Of a DNA stretch of 64,000 nucleotides, positions 1 through 8,735 are shown in pieces. The stretch's first letter is position 1; every line of letters starts with the position of its first letter. A model generated the notes under the pieces. That model did not search any database. It was not told where the DNA came from and saw only the letters and a program-made list of their open reading frames with translations. Where the stretch lies: NCBI GenBank assembly GCA_039190895.1, contig JBCCXY010000002.1, forward strand, positions 1-64,000, written 5' to 3'. The stretch comes from Ovoidimarina sp039190895 (lineage in GTDB: Bacteria; Pseudomonadota; Alphaproteobacteria; Rhodobacterales; Rhodobacteraceae). The translations under genes and the position numbers were made by a program.

Positions 1-524
1 GTGCTGTCGGTGAAGATCACGACGCCGATATCCGTGCCGCCGTCATCCAGCGCCCAATCGGCGGCGACCTCGGACACGGTCATGGCATCGGTGGAGACAT
101 TGGCAAAGATACCGCCCGGCGCGTCACATCCGATCTTTGGCCCTGAATGCCAGGCCACCATAGGTATGTCTGAGGCCACCACGCCCTCAAGCGCAGCTTG
201 CTGCTCGACCGCGTCAAAGCCGTTGATGATGATCCCGTCAGGTTGCAGCGCGAGCGCCTGCCCGATGGCCGCCGTGCGCCCCTGGATCGAGCCCGCGCCG
301 TCCAGCACCCGCACGTCCCAGCCAATCTTGGCAGAGGCTTCCTCCACCCCGTTGGTCACGCCCAGGATGCCGCCATTCTTAAGATCGCCCGCGACGACAA
401 CGATGGATTTACCCTCTGCCGCTGCCGGGCCCGTGGTTGGCCCGTCCCAATCTGCTGCGAGAACTGGTGAGGCAATAAGGGCCGAGCTGGCCAGCAAGGC
501 CTTCATGAACTGTCTCTTTTGCAT
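1..524 (-). CDS. Ribose-type sugar ABC transporter substrate-binding protein (3' end outside window)
   Basis: This is the N-terminal part (about 174 residues visible) of a periplasmic sugar-binding protein of the RbsB type (Peripla_BP_4). It begins MQKRQFMKALLASSALIASP, a typical Sec signal peptide with cleavage near VLA|ADWD. A segment around residues 40-60 (KSIVVVAGDLKNGGILGVTN) matches the first beta-strand region of this fold. A GGAGG ribosome site lies 6-10 bases upstream of the ATG. It follows the permease gene by 27 bases and is the third gene of an ATPase-permease-binding protein operon read leftward. The ligand is probably a pentose, hexose or polyol, but it cannot be named because most of the protein lies outside the window. 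Confidence 0.85.
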   Translation of the reverse strand, partial: MQKRQFMKALLASSALIASPVLAADWDGPTTGPAAAEGKSIVVVAGDLKNGGILGVTNGVEEASAKIGWDVRVLDGAGSIQGRTAAIGQALALQPDGIIINGFDAVEQQAALEGVVASDIPMVAWHSGPKIGCDAPGGIFANVSTDAMTVSEVAADWALDDGGTDIGVVIFTDS

Positions 525-551
525 GGTTTCCTCCCTTTGCAATGAATGTGC

Positions 552-1574
552 TCAGCGCCGAGCTGCACCTTTACGACGCTGCGCATAGCCTGCGATGCCA
601 ATAGCAATCAGCAGAGTTACCCCGTTGAAAAGCGGCTCGACCCAGAAGGAGCCGCCGAATTGTTGGATGCCCGAAATGCCGACTGCGAGGATGGTAACAC
701 CGACGATGGTGCCCCAGACGTTGACGCGGCCGGGCTTTATGGTCGTCGATCCCAGGAACGCGCCGACCAGCGCGGGCAACAGGAACTCCAGTCCCACGCT
801 TGCCTGACCAATCCTAAGCTTCGCGGCGAGAAGTACACCCGCCAGCGCGGTCATTGTGCCTGACGCCACGAAGGCGCTGATCACGTATTTCCGGGTAGGA
901 ATGCCGTTCAACTGTGCCGAGCGCTGGTTGGCGCCGATTGCGTAAAGGTAGCGCCCGATGGGCGTGTATTCGAGGACGACCCACATCACCAAGGTGATCG
1001 CCAGCAGGTAATAACCGGTGATCGGCAAACCGAAGACGAAGGTCGTCGACAGCCCATAGAACCCATCGGGCAAAACGCCGACCATTTGCCGCCCGCCAGT
1101 ATGCCAGAGGGCCAGCGCATAAAGCACGGTGCCCGTGCCGAGCGTCGCAATGAAACTGTCGATCTTGGCCACTTCGACCAGCAAACCATTCAGAAAGCCG
1201 CTTAGGGCGCCAAGGAGCAGCACCAGCATCACGGCCATAGGCCAGGGCATCCCGAACATGGTTTGCAGACTGATCGCCAGAATGTGCCAAAGAACGATGC
1301 CGTAACCCACCGTCAGGTCTATCCGCCCGGCGGCCATCGGGATCATCGCCCCCAGCGACAAAAGGGCGATGATTGCCTTGTCGCTGACGATGGCCCGCAG
1401 GTTGAGCATGGTCGGAAACGTATTGGGCAGAAGGATCGAAAACAGAACGATCAGAAAGATCGTCAGGATCACCAACCCGTAAACCGGCAGAAACCGAATG
1501 ACACGTCTGCCGAAAGACAACCCTTTCAGGTCTGCCTTTGTGGGTTCAAGCGCGCTGCTTTCAAGCGACTGCAT
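552..1574 (-). CDS. Ribose-type ABC transporter permease (RbsC family)
   Basis: A 340-residue inner-membrane permease of the BPD_transp_2 (RbsC/XylH) family, rich in hydrophobic helices. The segment AGRIDLTVGYGI (about residues 82-93) corresponds to the conserved GGIDLSVG stretch of this family. A C-terminal region with PALVGAFLGSTTIKPGRVNVWG matches the usual LLPALVGAFLGATTI-type motif. The gene overlaps the ATPase gene upstream by 14 bases and is followed by the binding protein, so the three are translated as one unit. Length and motifs fit a complete protein. It presumably forms the membrane pore of a monosaccharide importer. Confidence 0.9.
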   Translation of the reverse strand: MQSLESSALEPTKADLKGLSFGRRVIRFLPVYGLVILTIFLIVLFSILLPNTFPTMLNLRAIVSDKAIIALLSLGAMIPMAAGRIDLTVGYGIVLWHILAISLQTMFGMPWPMAVMLVLLLGALSGFLNGLLVEVAKIDSFIATLGTGTVLYALALWHTGGRQMVGVLPDGFYGLSTTFVFGLPITGYYLLAITLVMWVVLEYTPIGRYLYAIGANQRSAQLNGIPTRKYVISAFVASGTMTALAGVLLAAKLRIGQASVGLEFLLPALVGAFLGSTTIKPGRVNVWGTIVGVTILAVGISGIQQFGGSFWVEPLFNGVTLLIAIGIAGYAQRRKGAARR

Positions 1575-3090
1575 GAGGCCCGTCCTTTCTGGTCTTCATG
1601 TTTCCGGCGGAGGCGGCCTGGATCAGGTTCTCTGTTGTCAGTCGCGTCCCGGTCAGTTCGTCGACGACCGCACCCTGGCTGAACACGATGGCACGATGAC
1701 AAATTGCGGCAATCTCCTCGAAATCGGTGGAGACGACGAGGATACCAATGCCATCCGACAGGGCACGGTTCATCAGTGCATAGATCTCGGCCTTTGCGCC
1801 GACATCGACGCCCGCCGTCGGGTCTTCGCAGATGAGGAGTTTTCGCTTCGTCGCAAGCCAGCGGCCCATCACGACCTTCTGCTGGTTGCCGCCCGACAAC
1901 GCCTCGATGGCAAGGCTGGGATCGTTAGGCGACAAGGCGATCTCTGCCCCAATTATCGCCGCCTGATCGCTTTCCGTCCTTGGCGATAACAGGTCGAACA
2001 GCTTGCGCCCGAAGCCTGCGGGATTGAGAAACGTGTTTTCGCGGATCGAGAGGCTCATCGCCACGGACTCTTCCGTCCGATCCTTGGCAACCAACCCGAC
2101 ACCCGCCGCCATGGCGCGTTGCGGGGTCGACAGGTCGGGTGTCACCCCGTTGAGCGTGATCCCACCCTCGAAATCGATTAGGCCGAAAAGCGCGCGGGAT
2201 ATGACTTCATGCCCAGCGCCCCGCAACCCGACCAGACCAACGATTTCGTTCTGGCGAAGGTTGAAGTCGAGCGGCGCAACTTCGCCCGCCTCAAACCTAT
2301 GCAGTTTCAGGATTTCGTCGCCCAGATCTTCTGAATGTTTAACCGTGTCACGCGTTTTGCGCCCGACGATCTTCTGCACCAATTCTTCCGGCGTCGTGTG
2401 TTCAATGCTGCGCACGCCAACCAAAACGCCGTCGCGCAGAACGGCAACCCGGTCCGCGATCTGGAAGATCTCGTCGAGACGGTGGCTGACATAGATCATG
2501 CCCACGCCCTGATCGCGAAGCGGCCGGATCGCGCGGAAAAGCCGCTCTACTTCGTCTGCCGGCAACGAAGCTGTGGGCTCATCTAGAACGAGAAACTCTG
2601 AATCCACCGCCAAGGCGCGCGCAATGGCAACCAGCGATTTTTCTGTCCGGCTAAGATTTTCGACGCGCGTCGTCGGCTCGAACTCGCACTCGACTTTCTC
2701 CAAAGCGTCTCCGGCAAATCGCTCCACATCTGACCATTTGATCAAACCGTTTTTCTTGGAAAACCCGAGGGCGAGCGCGATGTTTTCGGCCACAGTCATC
2801 CATTCGATCAAACCGAGATCCTGGTGGATAAAGGCGACCTTCTGGCGTTCGCCAAACCCGGCGGGCCGATGTTGGTAGGGGACGCCGTCGATCAGCACCT
2901 GGCCCTCGTCTGCCGCATGGATACCGCCCAGCACTTTGATCAGGGTGGACTTGCCCGCACCATTTTCGCCGAGCAAGGCAACGATCTCGCCACGTGCGAC
3001 AGAGAGCGACACATTCTTCAGCGCGTAGGTGCCGCCGAAATGCTTATCGATCCCGTCGAAAAACAGACCTGATTGCAGGCTCTGTGACAT
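1561..3090 (-). CDS. Ribose-type ABC transporter duplicated ATP-binding protein (RbsA-like)
   Basis: A 509-residue protein with two ABC domains in tandem, as in RbsA, XylG and MglA. The first domain has a good Walker A (GENGAGKST, near residue 41), while its signature is degenerate (LSRTEKS). In the second domain the Walker A position is degenerate (GLRGAGHE), but the signature is intact (LSGGNQQKVVMGRWL) and is followed by an EDPTAGVDVG Walker B/D-loop. This asymmetry is normal for the family. First gene of the leftward operon; its start faces the damaged LacI gene across about 110 bases holding a duplicated inverted repeat. Probable cytoplasmic energiser of a sugar importer. Confidence 0.93.
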   Translation of the reverse strand: MSQSLQSGLFFDGIDKHFGGTYALKNVSLSVARGEIVALLGENGAGKSTLIKVLGGIHAADEGQVLIDGVPYQHRPAGFGERQKVAFIHQDLGLIEWMTVAENIALALGFSKKNGLIKWSDVERFAGDALEKVECEFEPTTRVENLSRTEKSLVAIARALAVDSEFLVLDEPTASLPADEVERLFRAIRPLRDQGVGMIYVSHRLDEIFQIADRVAVLRDGVLVGVRSIEHTTPEELVQKIVGRKTRDTVKHSEDLGDEILKLHRFEAGEVAPLDFNLRQNEIVGLVGLRGAGHEVISRALFGLIDFEGGITLNGVTPDLSTPQRAMAAGVGLVAKDRTEESVAMSLSIRENTFLNPAGFGRKLFDLLSPRTESDQAAIIGAEIALSPNDPSLAIEALSGGNQQKVVMGRWLATKRKLLICEDPTAGVDVGAKAEIYALMNRALSDGIGILVVSTDFEEIAAICHRAIVFSQGAVVDELTGTRLTTENLIQAASAGNMKTRKDGPHAVA

Positions 3091-3115
3091 TGTTCCTCCC
3101 GGCGTACAGGTTTGC

Positions 3116-3186
3116 GTTACCCGTAACGTTACGTTAGCTTTGATTTGGAAGAGGCATCTGTCAAGGGCTTAAGTTACCCGTAACGT
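3116..3186. promoter_or_regulatory. Duplicated candidate LacI-type operator between divergent genes
   Basis: The 14-base sequence GTTACCCGTAACGT occurs twice, at 3116-3129 and 3173-3186, exactly 57 bases apart. Each copy contains the inverted repeat GTTAC-CC-GTAAC. The first copy also runs into the perfect palindrome CGTAACGTTACG (3122-3133). The pair lies between the ribose-type transporter operon and the neighbouring LacI-family gene, the normal place for such a regulator's operators. Direct sequence observation; binding by this LacI protein is inference. Confidence 0.65.
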
Positions 3187-3202
3187 AAGCACGTCGAAAG
3201 GA

Positions 3203-4236
3203 ATGGAAAAGTAAGCAAGAATAAGAAGATAAGTCTGTCTGAAGTGGCGCAAGCAGCCGGTGTCTCCAAGATGACGGCTAGCCGTGTTTTGCGCGGGGAA
3301 GGCGGATACTCGGATACAACCAAAGACCTGGTGATGCAGAAAGTCGATGAATTGGGCTATCTGCCGAATCGCCTCGCGACGGTCTTTGCCGGCGACAAGA
3401 CATCCACATTCGTCGGCGTTTCCATCCCCGATCTTGGCAACGAAGTTTTCGCGCAGGTGCTGGAAGGGATTGACCGTAAGCTGGGCAGCTTCGGACATCA
3501 GACCGTTCTGGGGCTGACTCAGCATACGCAAGAGGCGTAGGAAGAATGGATTAAGACGGTGCTCTCTTGGCAGCCAGCGGGTGTTATCCTGACGGGTCGA
3601 TACCATTCGCCGCGCGCGAGCGAGATGTTGAAGGCGGCAAACATCCCCATCGTCGAGATTTGGGATCTTAACTCAAGCCCTTTGGACACAAGTGTCGGCA
3701 TCAATCATTTCGACAGCGGGTTCGATATGGGCCGCTTTCTGATCGGCTGTGGTTATACGGCTCTAGGCTATGTCGGCACATCGCATGATACGGCCAATGC
3801 GGCTGGCACCCGTCTGGATGGTTTCACCAAGGCCGTTGAGGGTGGTGGAGGACATGTTGCCAAGCAGCTTTGCTTGCATGACACCGCAAACTATTACACC
3901 GGCTTTTACGGGAGCGAGCAGTTGCTCGCCGGGTCAAAGAACATCGAGTGCATATTTTTTCAGAACGATGCGATGGCCTTCGGTGGGTTGCAGTACGCCC
4001 TTTCCAAAGGGCTTTCCGTTCCCGAAGAAATTGGGATTGCCGGGTGGGGCGACTTGCCCATTGCATCTGTTCTTCCAAAGCGAATGACCTCGATGCATGT
4101 TCCACATTTGAAGCTAGGCCAGGCGGCCGCAGAGGTCATGCTGGCGCGGCTTACAGGTGAGCCCGTCGAACCCTGTCGGGACATTGGATTCCATCTGATA
4201 CCCGGAACGACTGTACGCCGCAGAAGTGGCAACTAG
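3203..4236 (+). pseudogene. LacI-family repressor with in-frame stop and lost start
   Basis: The frame encodes a LacI-type repressor: helix-turn-helix (LSEVAQAAGVSKMTASRVL), hinge region, then a periplasmic-binding-protein-like effector domain ending GTTVRRRSGN. It is broken by a TAG at 3538-3540, between LGLTQHTQEA and EEWIKTVLSWQPAG, without any shift of frame; a single base change from GAG or CAG would explain it. The 5' end is also abnormal. The frame opens after a stop at 3181 with no ATG. The nearby ATG at 3203 is one base out of frame and meets TAA after three codons. The first usable GTG (3244) would cut into helix 1 of the DNA-binding domain. Either the gene is decaying or the sequence has errors. 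It lies beside the ribose-type ABC operon it would be expected to control. Confidence 0.8.
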
Positions 4237-4298
4237 ACCTCTTCGAACGCAACGTCTGACAGGGAGCAATGACTGCAAAGAGTGTATTGCAGATGCTG

Positions 4299-5258
4299 CT
4301 AAATCGTCTTGGTAACCTTGCGGAGGTGGGGAGGGTTGTCTGGGTCCAACCCACGCTTGAGCGATAGCCGTTCCGCGACGCGGTAAATGGGTTGGATGTC
4401 CAAAAGCGGGTCCACAAGGGGATGCTTAGTGCGCGTCTGCGGTGGGAGGGTGATAACGTCTGCCCCTTGCCGTGGGAGTTGGTCCAGCACTTGTGACATT
4501 CCGGTGTCCGCCCCTGTCGTAAGGGCAATCACCGGATAACCTTGACCAAAAACCGCGCTTGGCCCGTGCAAGACCTCGGCTCCGCTGTATGACGACGCGT
4601 GGATGGCACAGGTTTCGAGGAGTTTCAGCGCAAACTCGTGGGCAAGACCCAGCCCAGGCCCCCGTGCAACGATCACGGCCCGCTCTGTGTCGGCGAGCGC
4701 AGCTTCGACCTCGTCCCACGTGCTGTTGCATGTCTCACGCATGGCTTCCGGAAGCGTCTGGAGCGCTTCGGCAAGCATCCGATCTTCAGACCAATCCGCG
4801 ACCAGCCACAGCCCCGCTACGATCGAATTCAAGAAGCTCTTCGTTGCAGCAACGGCGCGTTCTGGTCCTGCCGCCATATCGACGACCTCGTGCACGACCG
4901 AGGCAAGCGGGCTTTCAGCCGTGTTGCTCAGAGCAATCATACATCCGTCGTTTTCTGCAAGCGACTGACTCATCTTCACGATGTCTCCGCTTCCTCCGGA
5001 CTGACTGATAACCAGAGCGGCCAACCCCCGCATTTTGAGGGCATGGCCGTAGACCGAGTGGATCGACGGGCCGATGGAGGCGACGGGAATTCGCAAAACC
5101 GATTGGATGGCATAGCTCAGGTAGGTGGCCGCGTGATCGGACGATCCCCTTGCAACGGTCACCAATGCGTTGGGGTTAAGTTGGCGCAGCTTCGCGCCGA
5201 CCGCTTGGCTTTTTGTTCTTGCTTGCTGACACGCAAGGCGTGCGACGGCCTCGGGCAT
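4299..5258 (-). CDS. SIS-domain amino-sugar-phosphate deaminase/isomerase (GlmS-like, NagB-II type), with early in-frame stop
   Basis: Two SIS domains are visible: the first has ARGSSDHAATYLSY and SQSGGSGDI, the second has ARGPGLGLAHEFALK and SGAEVLHGP. The C-terminus RGLDPDNPPHLRKVTKT is typical of GlmS-like deaminases (NagB-II, AgaS relatives) that lack the glutaminase domain. The natural start seems to be ATG 5301-5303, which overlaps the kinase stop as ATGA. From there the frame reads MSPETTTRMAR, then TAA at 5268-5270, then IDEMPEAV; relatives usually read MAREI at this place, so TAA probably replaced GAA. The coordinates given use the next ATG (5256-5258), 15 codons further in, which keeps both SIS domains whole. 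Expected role: conversion of an amino-sugar phosphate to a ketose phosphate plus ammonia. Last gene of the operon. Confidence 0.75.
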   Translation of the reverse strand: MPEAVARLACQQARTKSQAVGAKLRQLNPNALVTVARGSSDHAATYLSYAIQSVLRIPVASIGPSIHSVYGHALKMRGLAALVISQSGGSGDIVKMSQSLAENDGCMIALSNTAESPLASVVHEVVDMAAGPERAVAATKSFLNSIVAGLWLVADWSEDRMLAEALQTLPEAMRETCNSTWDEVEAALADTERAVIVARGPGLGLAHEFALKLLETCAIHASSYSGAEVLHGPSAVFGQGYPVIALTTGADTGMSQVLDQLPRQGADVITLPPQTRTKHPLVDPLLDIQPIYRVAERLSLKRGLDPDNPPHLRKVTKTI

Positions 5259-5299
5259 CTCGTCGATTTACCGGGCCATCCTCGTGGTCGTCTCCGGGC

Positions 5300-6199
5300 T
5301 CATTCCCTGGCGAGTCCAAATGCGGAGACCGGAGTGGCTTTCGCGGCAAAGCCCCCTCGTGTGGCCACGGACAGCGCGCCGCGCCGGTTTCCAGCTGCGA
5401 GACAGGATTGCAGGGCACCGCCGTTCAGCCATTGTGACAGGAAGCCCGCGTTGAAAGCGTCCCCCGCGCCGGTCGTATCCACCACATCGGTCGCGATGGC
5501 CGGAACTGTGAGGGGCCCGTCGGGCGACAGCACACTCGCACCCTTGGCGCCGCGTTTGATCACTGTAAGCGTCGCAAACCGCTCGCCGATGCCCTGACTT
5601 TGCAGCAGGTCCATCTCGGTCTCGTTGGGCAGGAACACATCCAACGCCCCAACGAACGGCGCCAAGGCGCTGGCATCGAAATCATCGTCCCAGCCGCAAT
5701 CGGCCGAGACGGTGGCGCCTTGCGCGCGGGCGATGTGCAGGATCTCGGGCCTTGCGATCAGGCTGGTGATTTCGCCGATATGCACGTGTCTGACGCCACG
5801 CTTCGCGATGTCGTCGAGTCTGAGCTTGGGGAAGGCGTGCCCGGCGCGCCGGGTCAGAAACGAGCGGTCCGCATCCTGCGCCATGGCGACCGTGATCTGC
5901 GGACCCTCGGCGGCGGCCAGCGGGGCACAGAGTGACAGGTCGATCTGCGACGCTTCCAGGTCGGAACGCATGAGATCGCCGAACGGCGAGGCAGGAAGCA
6001 TGGCCGCGAGAGAAGAGCGGTGGCCAAGCTGCGCAAGATGCGCCGCCGTGATGAACGCGCCGCCGCCTGCGTGGGCGCCGAAGCCGTCGGTGAACACCTC
6101 GGTCCCCAGGGTGGGCATGCGCGGCAGATCCGTGAAGATCAGGTCGCAATACAGCCGACCGACCGACAGGACCGGGGGGAGGTCTGACGCGTCGGTCAC
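5300..6199 (-). CDS. PfkB-family sugar kinase
   Basis: A 299-residue ribokinase-superfamily kinase. The N-terminal glycine-rich segment (HAGGGAFITAAHLAQLG) contacts the sugar, and the C-terminal DTTGAGDAFNAGF motif near residue 240 holds the anion hole and catalytic Asp. It overlaps the ATPase gene upstream by 4 bases and the original start of the SIS gene downstream by 4 bases. The pairing with a GlmS-like SIS enzyme recalls the fructosamine-6-kinase/deglycase pairs (FrlD/FrlB, FraD/FraB) and amino-sugar kinase/deaminase pairs. I infer that it phosphorylates the imported amino-sugar, or its product, before the SIS step. The substrate is not proven. Confidence 0.88.
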   Translation of the reverse strand: MTDASDLPPVLSVGRLYCDLIFTDLPRMPTLGTEVFTDGFGAHAGGGAFITAAHLAQLGHRSSLAAMLPASPFGDLMRSDLEASQIDLSLCAPLAAAEGPQITVAMAQDADRSFLTRRAGHAFPKLRLDDIAKRGVRHVHIGEITSLIARPEILHIARAQGATVSADCGWDDDFDASALAPFVGALDVFLPNETEMDLLQSQGIGERFATLTVIKRGAKGASVLSPDGPLTVPAIATDVVDTTGAGDAFNAGFLSQWLNGGALQSCLAAGNRRGALSVATRGGFAAKATPVSAFGLARE

Positions 6200-7251
6200 C
6201 GCAGGGCCGCGCCGCTGTCGGGGTCGAAGACGTGGATATTCCGCGCGTCTGCCCCGAGGTTCACGGTGTTGCCCAGGCCGGGTGGTGTGCGGCCATCGGC
6301 CTTGGCGATGATGTCACCATGGGCGGTGCCGACGTGAATCAGCGTCTCATGCCCCAAGGGTTCGCGGACGTTCACTGACCCGCTTATCAGGGCGGGTCCG
6401 TTGACCGGCTCCAGATCCTCGGGGCGGATGCCGAGCGTGACCTTGCGGTTGCCGCTGATCTGCGACCCGAGGTCGATTTGCGCGCCGCCGTCGATCTGCA
6501 CCTGGCCGTCGGCGACGGTCGCGGGGATCATGTTCATCGCAGGCGACCCGATGAAGCCCGCGACGAACGTGTTGGCGGGGGTATGGTAGACCTCGTTCGG
6601 GGTGCCGACCTGCTGGATGTAGCCGTCTTTCATGATGACGATGCGGTCGGCCATGGTCATCGCTTCCACCTGGTCGTGGGTGACGAAAACAATCGTCGCG
6701 CCTACTCGTTGGTGGAGCTTCTTGATCTCGAGCCGCATCTGCGTCCGAAGCTGCGCGTCGAGGTTCGACAGCGGTTCGTCGAACAGAAACACCGCCGGGT
6801 CGCGCACCATGGCGCGGCCGATGGCGACACGCTGGCGCTGGCCGCCTGACAGTTGGCTGGGCTTGCGGGACAGAAGGTCGGTCATGCCGAGGATTTCGGC
6901 GATTTCATCGATGCGCTTGTCTTTGTCCGCTCGGGGCATCTTTGACGAGCGCAGGCCGAAGCCGATGTTTTTGCGGACCGTCATGTGCGGATAGATCGCG
7001 TAGTTCTGGAAGACCATGGCGATGTCCCGCTCTTTCGGTTCCAGATTGTTCACGACCGTGCCGCCGATCTCGATGGTGCCGCTCGTGACCTCTTCCAGCC
7101 CAGCAATCAGGCGGAGCGTCGTGGATTTGCCGCAGCCAGAGGGGCCGACGAGGACGACGAATTCGCCGTCCTGAATGTCGAGGTCGATGCTGTGAAGCAC
7201 CTCGGTCTGGCCGTAGGTTTTGACGAGTTGGGTGAGCTTGAGGTTCGACAT
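6196..7251 (-). CDS. Sugar ABC transporter ATP-binding protein (MalK/UgpC type)
   Basis: A 351-residue ATPase starting MSNLKLTQLVKTYGQ. The start is fixed by an ATGA overlap with the stop of the lyase gene; the same frame stays open to 7836 but upstream is only antisense-type low-complexity sequence. Walker A GPSGCGKST, Q-loop FQNYAIYPHMTV, signature LSGGQRQRVAIGRA, Walker B FLFDEPLSNLDA and the H-loop (THDQVEAMTMADR) are all intact. The C-terminal TOBE/OB part includes a GIRPEDLEPV segment. Energiser for the two permeases at 9169-10934. Confidence 0.95.
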   Translation of the reverse strand: MSNLKLTQLVKTYGQTEVLHSIDLDIQDGEFVVLVGPSGCGKSTTLRLIAGLEEVTSGTIEIGGTVVNNLEPKERDIAMVFQNYAIYPHMTVRKNIGFGLRSSKMPRADKDKRIDEIAEILGMTDLLSRKPSQLSGGQRQRVAIGRAMVRDPAVFLFDEPLSNLDAQLRTQMRLEIKKLHQRVGATIVFVTHDQVEAMTMADRIVIMKDGYIQQVGTPNEVYHTPANTFVAGFIGSPAMNMIPATVADGQVQIDGGAQIDLGSQISGNRKVTLGIRPEDLEPVNGPALISGSVNVREPLGHETLIHVGTAHGDIIAKADGRTPPGLGNTVNLGADARNIHVFDPDSGAALR

Positions 7252-8735
7252 CAGCGGTCCATCAGGCCGTTGAAGGCCTTGGCGAGTTGGTCGGCGGCGG
7301 AGGCGTGCCGGGTGGCACGGGCGGCGTGGCGGAACTGGAGGTCGGCGAGGGTTGTCGCATAGCTGTCCAGCGCCGGGATCAGGGCGGCTTTGGCGGGGCC
7401 GCCGGAGCGGTCGCGGCGGGCGACGAAGGTTTCGGCTGCGACGGCGGTTTTGAAAGCGGGTTCGTCCATGAACGGCGCGCGGCCAATGGCGTGGGTGAAG
7501 GCTTTGGTGAAGGCGCCGAAGCCTTCGCGAAGCGGCGCCTCTTCGGCGATGACGGCTTTGGCGACGGCGGCGGCGATTTCGTGCGCCTGGCGGAAGGTGA
7601 GCCCCTCGTCGCGGACGAGGGTATCGGCCAGTTCCGTGATTGTGATGCAGGCCGCGTCGGTGGTGCGGGCAACGCGCTCGGCGTTGATCCGGCAGGCGGG
7701 GAGGAACGTTGTCAAAAGGCGCAGGACGCGGCTGCCGCTGACGAAGGCGGCGTATCCCGCCTGTTGGACCTCGCCCTCGCTGTCGTTCATGTCGGTGAAG
7801 GGCGTGTTGTGCATCGTACCCACGACCATGTCGCAACGGCCAACGGTGACGCTGGCCATGTGGCGCAGATGCTCAATCGGCACCGGGTTGCGCTTTTGCG
7901 GCATGATGGAGCTGATCTGGACAAGGCTGTTCGGGACGTAGAGCTGCCCGACCTCGAACGCGGACCAGAACTGCAGGTCCTGGATGAGGCGGCCGAGGTG
8001 GACGAAGACCAGCTTCATCGCGGAGTAGAGGCCGGTCACGTAATCGACCGAGGCGATGCAGCCGTAGGAGTTCAGCAGCGGCCCGTCGAAGCCCAGAAGG
8101 TCCGCCAGGCGCCCCCGGTCAATCGGAAAGCCGGACGTGGTGATGGCGGCGGCGCCCATGGGGCAGTGCTCCAACCCGTTGGCGGCGGCGTCGAGGCGGT
8201 CGGCGTCGCGGAGGATGACCTCGATAATCGCGCCGAGGTAGTGACCGAAGGTCGTTGGCTGGGCGGGTTGGCCGTGGGTGTAGGCGACGATGAGGGTGTC
8301 GGCCTCTTTGCGTGCCTTGTCGATCAGGGCAGCCGCCAGGGCGTGAAGTTCGTCAATCAGGATGGCCGTGCGCTGGCGGAGGGCCATCTTGAACAGCGTG
8401 TGGTCCATGTCGTTGCGCGACCGGGCGGTGTGGAGGGCTCCGCCGAGGTCCCCGAGGCGCGCGCGCAGCTCCGCCTCGACGAGGAAGAAGTAGTCCTCAT
8501 GCTCGCCGGTGTATGTCAGGGCGTCGATGTCCGCCTCGGCTTCGATGGCGGCCAATGCTTTCGCCAAGGCGGTCGCGTCGCTGGCGGATAGAATCCCTGT
8601 CTCGGCCAGCATCACCAGATGCGCCCGATTGATCGCCGCCATCCCAGCGGCATAGTTGGCCTTCACCCCCTCGAACAGCGGCGCAAGCACAGTGTCGCGG
8701 TAGACGGGGTCGGGGAAGACGGACGTGTCGGTCAT
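7251..8735 (-). CDS. Argininosuccinate-lyase-like enzyme in a sugar operon
   Basis: A 494-residue member of the fumarase/aspartase superfamily. The closest visible match is argininosuccinate lyase: the substrate loop SSIMPQKRNPVPIEH is intact, TARSRND lies near residue 107, and YTHGQPAQPTTFGHYL carries the general His/Thr region. ArgH itself is normally about 460 residues and sits with arginine genes. Here the gene is embedded, with 4-base overlaps, between sugar ABC transporter genes and amino-sugar enzymes. The family releases fumarate from N-substituted aspartates. I infer a catabolic role on an imported sugar- or amine-linked C4-dicarboxylate rather than arginine synthesis. A second ArgH with a changed substrate is the main idea; plain ArgH activity is not excluded. 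Confidence 0.8.
   Translation of the reverse strand: MTDTSVFPDPVYRDTVLAPLFEGVKANYAAGMAAINRAHLVMLAETGILSASDATALAKALAAIEAEADIDALTYTGEHEDYFFLVEAELRARLGDLGGALHTARSRNDMDHTLFKMALRQRTAILIDELHALAAALIDKARKEADTLIVAYTHGQPAQPTTFGHYLGAIIEVILRDADRLDAAANGLEHCPMGAAAITTSGFPIDRGRLADLLGFDGPLLNSYGCIASVDYVTGLYSAMKLVFVHLGRLIQDLQFWSAFEVGQLYVPNSLVQISSIMPQKRNPVPIEHLRHMASVTVGRCDMVVGTMHNTPFTDMNDSEGEVQQAGYAAFVSGSRVLRLLTTFLPACRINAERVARTTDAACITITELADTLVRDEGLTFRQAHEIAAAVAKAVIAEEAPLREGFGAFTKAFTHAIGRAPFMDEPAFKTAVAAETFVARRDRSGGPAKAALIPALDSYATTLADLQFRHAARATRHASAADQLAKAFNGLMDR

Noticed and set aside
3538..5270. Stop-codon recoding (readthrough, selenocysteine or an altered genetic code) to explain the internal TAG and TAA
   Set aside because: The codons differ (TAG and TAA), no recoding element is visible, and both codons end other genes here in the normal way. 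Mutation or sequence error is simpler.
7252..7836. N-terminal extension of the ABC ATPase frame up to 7836
   Set aside because: The extension is antisense-like low complexity; the ATGA overlap at 7251 gives the standard MalK N-terminus.
7287..8591. 434-residue open frame on the plus strand
   Set aside because: It is exactly antisense to the argininosuccinate-lyase-like gene and is a Gly/Ala/Val/Arg-rich artefact of GC-rich codon use, without start signal or domain.
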